A model generated the notes under the pieces. It made no database searches and had not been told where the DNA came from. It saw only the letters and a list, made by a program, of their open reading frames with translations. A stretch of 64,000 bases of DNA, from contig JANQQE010000027.1 in assembly GCA_028285105.1 (NCBI GenBank), positions 94,909 through 158,908 on the forward strand. The letters run 5' to 3'. Position 1 is the stretch's first letter, and the number at the start of each line of letters is the position of its first letter. Below are positions 59,065-64,000 of the stretch, piece after piece. Source of the DNA: Alphaproteobacteria bacterium. GTDB taxonomy: Bacteria; Planctomycetota; Phycisphaerae; UBA1845. A program made the position numbers and the translations under genes.

Positions 59065-61850
59065 TTCGCTGGGCAGCTGTCATTTTAGCTTCGTTGAGTT
59101 GGTTGTTTGCATTCCACCATCACATCGAAGACGTACCGTTGCGTCAATGGACGTTGGTGTTGCTTTCGGTCGTGTGCGGTATTGTCGGTCTGCGCCAGTA
59201 CGCATCGAAGATCGAAACGTCGTCACGCGGGCGGTTGCTTTGGGCGGTGTTGCCGTTGGCGGTCATTTTGCTGCTGGCGCTTCCGGCGTATCGCGTTGGG
59301 CCGATCCTGTTGCTCGTCGGAATACTATTGCTTGCCGTGGTGGGGCGTTCGCTTTCATTGCGTACCGTGGGCATTGCAACGATGTTCGTTGGAGCACTCT
59401 TGCTTCTGCAAAGCGCAACCTATTGGATGGCGATGGGCTGGACTGCCCGAAATCCAAACGTCCCGTACGTCGGGGGCATCTTGTATCAGTTGTTCTCATG
59501 GCTCGGCGCAGATGTCAGCTATAGTGGTGGACGGCTGGGCGTGCGGATGATGCGTTCGGTGCATGAGTTCCCGCTGCTTTGGGAGCATGTGGCGATTTTC
59601 CCGATGGCGCAGATATGGCTTGCCGGTTTGTTCGTTGCGTGGTTGGCGCGAGCGAAGCGATCGTTTGTTATCAATGCAGCCAAGCTGACCGCGACGTTGG
59701 GTGTGTATTCGATCGCTCGGTTGTTCGTCTTGATACCTATCTTTGTGACCGCGATGATGTTCGTAAAGCACGAGGACGACATCGTACACGTTGAAATCTT
59801 CTGGATGCCTTGGATCACGGCGCTGTCGCTGCTGCCGCTGATTCCGATCCTGGCACGATTCATTCCATGGTCGGCAGAAGCGGAGGAATGGGTACCCAAT
59901 ACGAAGGCGTGGGATTTTCCCAAGCACCGCGCGACGATGTTGCTTGCTGGTTCGGTCGCCTGTTTCTGTGCAGCGATTGGCGTGAACTATTGGGACCCAG
60001 GTTCCCGTAAAGAAGGCCGAGTCCTACTCGACGAAGCCCACAGCCAATGGGAGCGCACCGACAATCCGTACACCACCGATTGGTACGGTCACGAGTCCGG
60101 TTACAACTATTATTGCATGGCTGAGTATCTCAAGCACTTCTACGACCTCGACGTCAACATGGATGGAACGCTGACGGCTGATCGGCTGGCGAACTACGAC
60201 GTGCTGATCCTCAAGACGCCAACGGACCTGTATTCCCCCGAAGAGCTGCAGGCGATGGAAGACTTCGTCCACAACGGTGGGGGGCTCTTCGCGCTCGGCG
60301 AGCATACGAATGTCTTCGGATCGAGTGTCGCTCTGAATCCGATCACCCGAAAATTCGGCATTGCCTTTCAATACAATTCGGTCTTCGACATCACTCGCAA
60401 GTGGGAGCAGGTCAACATCCCCGGCGGCGACAAACGCAACAAGATCGTCCCGACGCGATTGGGCGTTCACCCGATCATGCAGAACGTTCCGTTCTACCGT
60501 TTCGCCGTCTCGTGTTCAATTGCGACGGACTCTTGGAGCATTCGACCGGTGATTCGCTCGACGGGTTTGTGGTCGCTGCCCATCGCCTACGAAGCCGGTA
60601 ACTTCTACCCGCACGTCGAGGACTTGACATATGCACGTTTCGGCGCGATGGATCAAACCGTTTGCACCACAGCTGGCGAAGGTCGGGTCGTGGCGTTTGG
60701 CGACAGCACCGTTTACTCGAACTTTCTTGCGTTTTATCCCGGTAAGCCGGAGATGCTCCTGGGCGCGGTCGAATGGTTGAACCGCACCAACAGCTTGGGT
60801 TTCGTGAACCCGTTGATGCTGGCCGCATTCTTCGGGCTGTTCGGCGTGATGATCTTCGCGAGTTGGCGCTTGCGTCCGGACCTGTCATTCAGCGGATTGG
60901 TGATCGCCAGCGGCGCTGCGTCTGCGTGGTTTGGGATATGGTTGTGTGCGGCGTTGTCTTCAAAGTCATACGCACTACCCGATGCGAAAACACCGGTCCA
61001 CACGGTCGTCTTCGACATGGACCACAGTACGAAGCCGAAGCGTAAAGACTCGTGGTTCGATGTGACTTCGAATGCTTTTGAAGAGCAGTTGGCCATGTTC
61101 GACAGTCCAGAAAAGCGGCAGCAAAAGAAAGCCAAAAAAGAGCGCGAGAAGCAAAACTCAAATCTTGTCGATTGGCCCAATAGCTACGAACTTCCGCTGT
61201 TCGGTTTCACCAAGCGTTACGCCGATAGTTACGAAATATTTTATCAATGGGTCTTGCGACTTGGATACTACACGTCGGTCGCGTTCGATCTCGATCAGGC
61301 ACTGCAAGGCGACGGCCCCATTGTCATGATCAAACCGCATGTGCCATTTGGCGAGGAAACGCTTTCCAACATCCAAACATTTTTGAACCGTGGAGGCAGT
61401 CTGTTGGTGATGGAGTCGTACTCCAATCAAGATTCGGTCGCATCGCAGTTACTCGGTGAGTATGGCATGTCGTTTGGAAGTTCACCGGTCAGCGGGCCGA
61501 TTCTCGTTGCCAATGAAAAAGTCCGCGTGTGCGACGGCACTTCGATGTTGCCGGTAACGGGTGGAACGCCGATCCTTGTGGCGACTGACGGTACGCCGAT
61601 TGCAAGTGTCGAGAAGGTCGGCGAGGGACAACTCGTGGCTTGCGGACTTGCCGATCGCTTTACAGACTCTCGTATGGGCGGTAGCAGCCGCGGTGTTCCG
61701 ACGCCATCGGTTCGGGCTGTCTTTGAACTGGAATTTGCGCTGATGCGGGGGCTGGTCGAAAGGGACTTTGAGGCTCAGATGCAGGATCTGGCCAACACGT
61801 TTCGGGTGGCGTCAACGGGTGGCAAGAAAGAAGCCGCAACCGGCATGTAA
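59061..61850 (+). CDS. Multi-span membrane protein with GATase-like extracytoplasmic domains (second of a pair)
   Basis: A 929-residue protein, paralogous in layout to the preceding one but longer. About ten helices occupy the first ~310 residues (IRWAAVILASLSWLFAFHHH, RGRLLWAVLPLAVILLLALP, VRMMRSVHEFPLLWEHVAIF and others). A Rossmann-like domain follows (NYDVLILKTPTDLYSPEELQ, FVHNGGGLFALGEHTNVFGS, GEGRVVAFGDSTVYSNFLAF), then two helices (PLMLAAFFGLFGVMIFASW, LVIASGAASAWFGIWLCAAL), then a second Rossmann-like domain (GPIVMIKPHVPFGEETLSNI, QTFLNRGGSLLVMESYSNQD). The ATG overlaps the upstream stop in an ATGA junction. The pair probably forms a complex with the TPR protein; function unknown. Confidence 0.82.
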   Translation: MIRWAAVILASLSWLFAFHHHIEDVPLRQWTLVLLSVVCGIVGLRQYASKIETSSRGRLLWAVLPLAVILLLALPAYRVGPILLLVGILLLAVVGRSLSLRTVGIATMFVGALLLLQSATYWMAMGWTARNPNVPYVGGILYQLFSWLGADVSYSGGRLGVRMMRSVHEFPLLWEHVAIFPMAQIWLAGLFVAWLARAKRSFVINAAKLTATLGVYSIARLFVLIPIFVTAMMFVKHEDDIVHVEIFWMPWITALSLLPLIPILARFIPWSAEAEEWVPNTKAWDFPKHRATMLLAGSVACFCAAIGVNYWDPGSRKEGRVLLDEAHSQWERTDNPYTTDWYGHESGYNYYCMAEYLKHFYDLDVNMDGTLTADRLANYDVLILKTPTDLYSPEELQAMEDFVHNGGGLFALGEHTNVFGSSVALNPITRKFGIAFQYNSVFDITRKWEQVNIPGGDKRNKIVPTRLGVHPIMQNVPFYRFAVSCSIATDSWSIRPVIRSTGLWSLPIAYEAGNFYPHVEDLTYARFGAMDQTVCTTAGEGRVVAFGDSTVYSNFLAFYPGKPEMLLGAVEWLNRTNSLGFVNPLMLAAFFGLFGVMIFASWRLRPDLSFSGLVIASGAASAWFGIWLCAALSSKSYALPDAKTPVHTVVFDMDHSTKPKRKDSWFDVTSNAFEEQLAMFDSPEKRQQKKAKKEREKQNSNLVDWPNSYELPLFGFTKRYADSYEIFYQWVLRLGYYTSVAFDLDQALQGDGPIVMIKPHVPFGEETLSNIQTFLNRGGSLLVMESYSNQDSVASQLLGEYGMSFGSSPVSGPILVANEKVRVCDGTSMLPVTGGTPILVATDGTPIASVEKVGEGQLVACGLADRFTDSRMGGSSRGVPTPSVRAVFELEFALMRGLVERDFEAQMQDLANTFRVASTGGKKEAATGM

Positions 61851-61915
61851 CTCCGGTTACGGCTATCCATCGCGCGACCAAAACCGTGATGATTGACGTC
61901 GATTGTGTTAAAAAA

Positions 61916-62338
61916 TTATACCGATGAAGTGGCCGCTTTTGCGCCTTCGATCATCACTGTGCTGACGAGATCGAGTGCGGCAGTCCAATCCTGCTCAAGT
62001 TGATCGGTCCATGCGTCGCCGCCGATTTCACCCAGCACTTCAAGCATGGTGTCGCGCACGATCGGATAGTGTTCAGGTACCGCACCGTATTCAGCGTGAC
62101 GTTTGCCCATTTCCGTGAGCGGATCGAGTAACTTGTCGGGCGTGCGGATGTTTTGCACGACAAGTACGAGTGAAGCGATGAGTTTCTTTTTTTGCTCGCC
62201 CATTTGATCTGGAAACATTGGCCGCACCTGCGGATACCGTGAAAACAAAAGCGCGTAAAAACGATCCACCAACTCCTGTGCCCGCGGCGCTACCAGGTTA
62301 AAACTGTTCTCGAGTCGCTCAATGCGTTGCTGATCCAT
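61916..62338 (-). CDS. Single-domain globin
   Basis: A 140-residue bacterial globin similar to the globin domain of flavohaemoglobins. Proximal histidine: GKRHAEYGAVPEHY (His81, F8). Phe42 in RPMFPDQMG is at CD1. Helical pattern and length are right, and no reductase domain follows. Possible roles are NO or oxygen handling (established for the family). It is convergent with the membrane-protein operon; the start ATG has a GGGAGA upstream. No electron-donor gene is adjacent. Confidence 0.9.
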   Translation of the reverse strand: MDQQRIERLENSFNLVAPRAQELVDRFYALLFSRYPQVRPMFPDQMGEQKKKLIASLVLVVQNIRTPDKLLDPLTEMGKRHAEYGAVPEHYPIVRDTMLEVLGEIGGDAWTDQLEQDWTAALDLVSTVMIEGAKAATSSV

Positions 62339-62757
62339 GTTGTGTCTCCCAAGTCAGTAATCAATTCGTTATAACGATTCATGCGATTTTGAAACCATTG
62401 GACCGAGTGACGCAGCGAATCGCATTGGGAGTCTACAATTTGGCATGGGCAATCGAGTTCGCGAGTGTAGGGACGACGGTCAGTGCATGCAGCGTCCGAG
62501 AAAACGCAATCACAGGCGATCGCGGATCGTCGCAATTTTCCGCTGTCTTATCCGTTTGCAAATACGTTCACTCAGGATTGACAAGACCATTGGTGTATAC
62601 GCATGAGTTGCTCCGTCCAACTCAACATTTCGCCCTTGGACGTTTTGTTATTTTCTGTTCTTAGCGGCATGTAGGGCAGCGAAACAGGCGGGCACCAATC
62701 ATCGAAATTGGGCAAACACCACGTGAGAAATGCTTGTTTTGAAAGGGAAAAAACAAC
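62339..62757. other. Gap upstream of the globin and before the tRNA relic
   Basis: No supported gene. On the - strand TATAAC lies about 45 bases upstream of the globin start and may be a -10 element, without a convincing -35. The remainder is unstructured. Confidence 0.4.
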
Positions 62758-62995
62758 AGCGGGCGACGCGACTCGAACGCGCAACATTCAGCTTGGAAGG
62801 CTGAACGCCCATAACGTAAACACGGAAACTAACGTGACTTACGAGGACAGCCAATCGGGTGTCGCCCCAAACCCCGACACTTCGGACGAAAAAACACCCC
62901 TGAACCCCGAATTGCAGGCCATCATCGAATCATGGCCAACGCTATCCGAACCGCTCCGAGCGGCTGTCTTGGCGATTGTGCGTACTCCTGCATAA
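62755..62995 (+). pseudogene. C-terminal tail of an integrase-like protein running through the tRNA fragment
   Basis: The + strand frame reads AGDATRTRNIQLGRLNAHNV across the antisense of the tRNA fragment, the same pattern as the GDETRTRDIQLGRL-like peptides at the C terminus of tyrosine recombinases integrated in tRNA-Gly genes. It continues with LNPELQAIIESWPTLSEPLR and AAVLAIVRTPA, a typical planctomycete integrase-tail ending. No recombinase catalytic domain is present upstream, so only the tail remains. Confidence 0.55.
62758..62804 (-). pseudogene. 3' half of a tRNA-Gly(UCC): attachment-site relic
   Basis: Read on the - strand, the segment gives an anticodon stem-loop CAGC-CTTCCAA-GCTG (anticodon UCC), then a T arm GCGCG-TTCGAGT-CGCGT, then an acceptor 3' strand CGCCCGC. 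The 5' half (D arm and acceptor 5' strand) is absent; sequence beyond 62805 does not resemble tRNA. Such isolated 3' halves are the typical attR/attL scars of elements that integrate into tRNA genes. Confidence 0.7.
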
Positions 62996-63100
62996 TGGCT
63001 GACTGAGCGATTGAACTTCGGTGTCAAATGCCTCCGGCTATCAGAATGGTCCACTGGCTGAGAAGCCTGTGTTCCGCCTCCAAAGCAGTGTCCCTGTTCG

Positions 63101-63427
63101 TCACGATTGGCTCTCGCGCCCGAAGCCCACATAGAAAACGCTTCTCGGCCAGAGCAAGATACCGCGGACACCTGACCAAAGACCCACTGGGCCACAATCA
63201 AGGTCGATTGTCTCTCCCTTTGGGCACTCGACCGAAAATGGCGGTGATGTACACCAGTCCATTTGTACCTGGACTGTATGCTCACCAGGTGTAACGGTCA
63301 GAGTGGCAAGTTCGCCATGCTTCAGGCTCTGGATTTTCTTCCCGTCAATTCGTACCCATAGGCGACGAAACCGTCCGAACCATCTTCTGTTACGTCGGAT
63401 TCGGATTCTCGCTGATTCCTCCGCCAT
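63101..63427 (-). CDS. Small hypothetical protein, PEGA-like
   Basis: A 108-residue protein with ATG at 63427 and GGGAG at a good distance upstream. Its N terminus is Arg-rich (IRIRRNRRWFGRFRRLWVRI), followed by a beta-strand-type core (DGKKIQSLKHGELATLTVTP, GEHTVQVQMDW) like a PEGA or carbohydrate/peptidoglycan-binding beta domain, and ends LWPRSVFYVGFGRESQS. No signal peptide is evident; the hydrophobic end might associate with the membrane. Unknown function. Confidence 0.6.
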   Translation of the reverse strand: MAEESARIRIRRNRRWFGRFRRLWVRIDGKKIQSLKHGELATLTVTPGEHTVQVQMDWCTSPPFSVECPKGETIDLDCGPVGLWSGVRGILLWPRSVFYVGFGRESQS

Positions 63428-63829
63428 GTTTGTACTCCCAACTTCCGAGTTATATTAACCCGAATTCTCCCATATGAGCGTGTGTCCGACGGCGACGCCG
63501 GGCTGTACTCGGCCATTGTATAGCGCCCTCCGCTACTCCTGTCATCTTTTCGAGTGAATTCCGGCACTTCGGGCTGAAACGGTCCCGTCCTAGTGTGCCA
63601 AACGGGCTCTTTGGCAACGTCTCTTGCAGTCGGCGCAGGGCATCCCCTTGACCATCGCAACCGAAAACGTCAGCGAGGTTTGTCCCGAATGCGGCACGCC
63701 TATCAAGCCCGTCTAGGGTGCCCAAGCCCGCCCAAAACCCGAACCACCCAACCCGGCGTCAGATATTGCGGCAACCTTGCGTTATCATGTCCGTAAGAAT
63801 TCTCGGATCGAATCGAGCGGTGCGGCGAC
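63428..63829. other. Terminal gap with a possible Zn-ribbon gene remnant
   Basis: Contains a 40-codon + strand frame (63594-63716) bounded by stops and lacking an ATG; it ends TENVSEVCPECGTPIKPV, a CPxCG zinc-ribbon C terminus like many planctomycete proteins. Without a start or N-terminal part it may be a gene remnant. The rest shows no feature. Confidence 0.35.
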
Positions 63830-63985
63830 ATGAAACGGCGGATACGAAAGCGGCGTGTACTCAAGTGGATCGGGGTTTGGGTTCGTGTCTTTCTGGTGGC
63901 CATTGACCTTCCCCCGGTGTTAATACCAGTGCTCATGTTAGTCCAAGGGCACTCCGTATGGCCAGCTGAGGCGTGCGGAGCGTAG
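63830..63985 (+). CDS. Short membrane-type protein at the window end
   Basis: A 51-codon frame with ATG at 63830 (GCGGCGAC before it) and TAG at 63983. The N terminus is very basic (MKRRIRKRRVLK) and the remainder hydrophobic (WIGVWVRVFLVAIDLPPVLI), like small Planctomycete membrane proteins that begin with Arg-rich sequence. It might also be the start of a longer gene frame-shifted or cut off. No recognised function. Confidence 0.4.
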   Translation: MKRRIRKRRVLKWIGVWVRVFLVAIDLPPVLIPVLMLVQGHSVWPAEACGA

Positions 63986-64000
63986 CGGAGCACGTCTCAG

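Noticed and set aside
62389..62664. 91-codon + strand frame upstream of the tRNA relic
   Set aside because: No homology, no start context and crosses the globin promoter region.

Overview
The window reads as chromosomal DNA of a free-living, flagellated, Gram-negative-type bacterium, most likely a member of the Planctomycetota (inference). The support is indirect but consistent: peptidoglycan synthesis (murD) alongside P-ring and L-ring flagellar genes, a dockerin-like cell-surface protein, an exceptionally cysteine-rich giant exported protein, three clustered SPFH/band-7 proteins beside an ABC-2 exporter, and several proteins that I recognise only as planctomycete-type hypotheticals. No intact tRNA, rRNA, CRISPR array or insertion sequence is visible.

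Layout. 1-6.1 kb: housekeeping genes (3' part of uvrB, nadC, rsgA on the opposite strand, pyrF, murD). 6.1-18.5 kb: a flagellar rod/ring/filament cluster, all on the + strand: flgF, flgG, flgA, flgH, flgI, a rod-binding FlgJ-type protein, a FlgN-type chaperone, flgK, flgL, fliW, csrA and flagellin, closed by a clear rho-independent terminator. The flagellin leader carries a hairpin that presents a near-consensus CsrA site just upstream of a second CsrA-like site at the Shine-Dalgarno sequence, so FliW, CsrA and flagellin probably form the homeostatic control loop known from Bacillus and Campylobacter. 18.5-22.4 kb: an FHA-GAF histidine kinase, an exported nuclease/phosphatase-type protein and an orphan gene.

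22.5-32 kb: a six-gene - strand run, reading from 31.9 kb downward: a large membrane-fused HflK-like protein, HflC, a second HflK-like protein with a histidine-rich start, an ABC ATPase, an ABC-2 permease and a large membrane-anchored protein of unknown function. A second ABC-2 permease lies divergently at 32.6 kb. 33.7-41 kb: a sigma-70 family factor with a possible long leader, a MacB/FtsX-type permease, a cupredoxin-like lipoprotein, a zinc-ribbon protein with an Arg/Gly-rich tail, a lipoprotein alpha/beta hydrolase, a Nudix hydrolase and msrA. 41.1-49.7 kb, all - strand: thrS, infC (with a probable AUC start codon), nrnA, a sulfotransferase-like protein, a HAD hydrolase and aat, preceded by a 59-residue small protein gene and an M32 carboxypeptidase.

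50.2-55.3 kb holds the most unusual feature: a 1636-residue exported protein whose central ~1250 residues are heptads of the form xxxTxCP with about 179 cysteines, followed by its own terminator. 55.4-61.9 kb: a membrane-anchored TPR protein and two large overlapping membrane proteins with Rossmann/GATase-like extracellular domains, probably one operon. The last 2 kb contains a globin, a tRNA-Gly 3'-half fused to the tail of an integrase-like reading frame (an attachment-site relic) and a few small genes.
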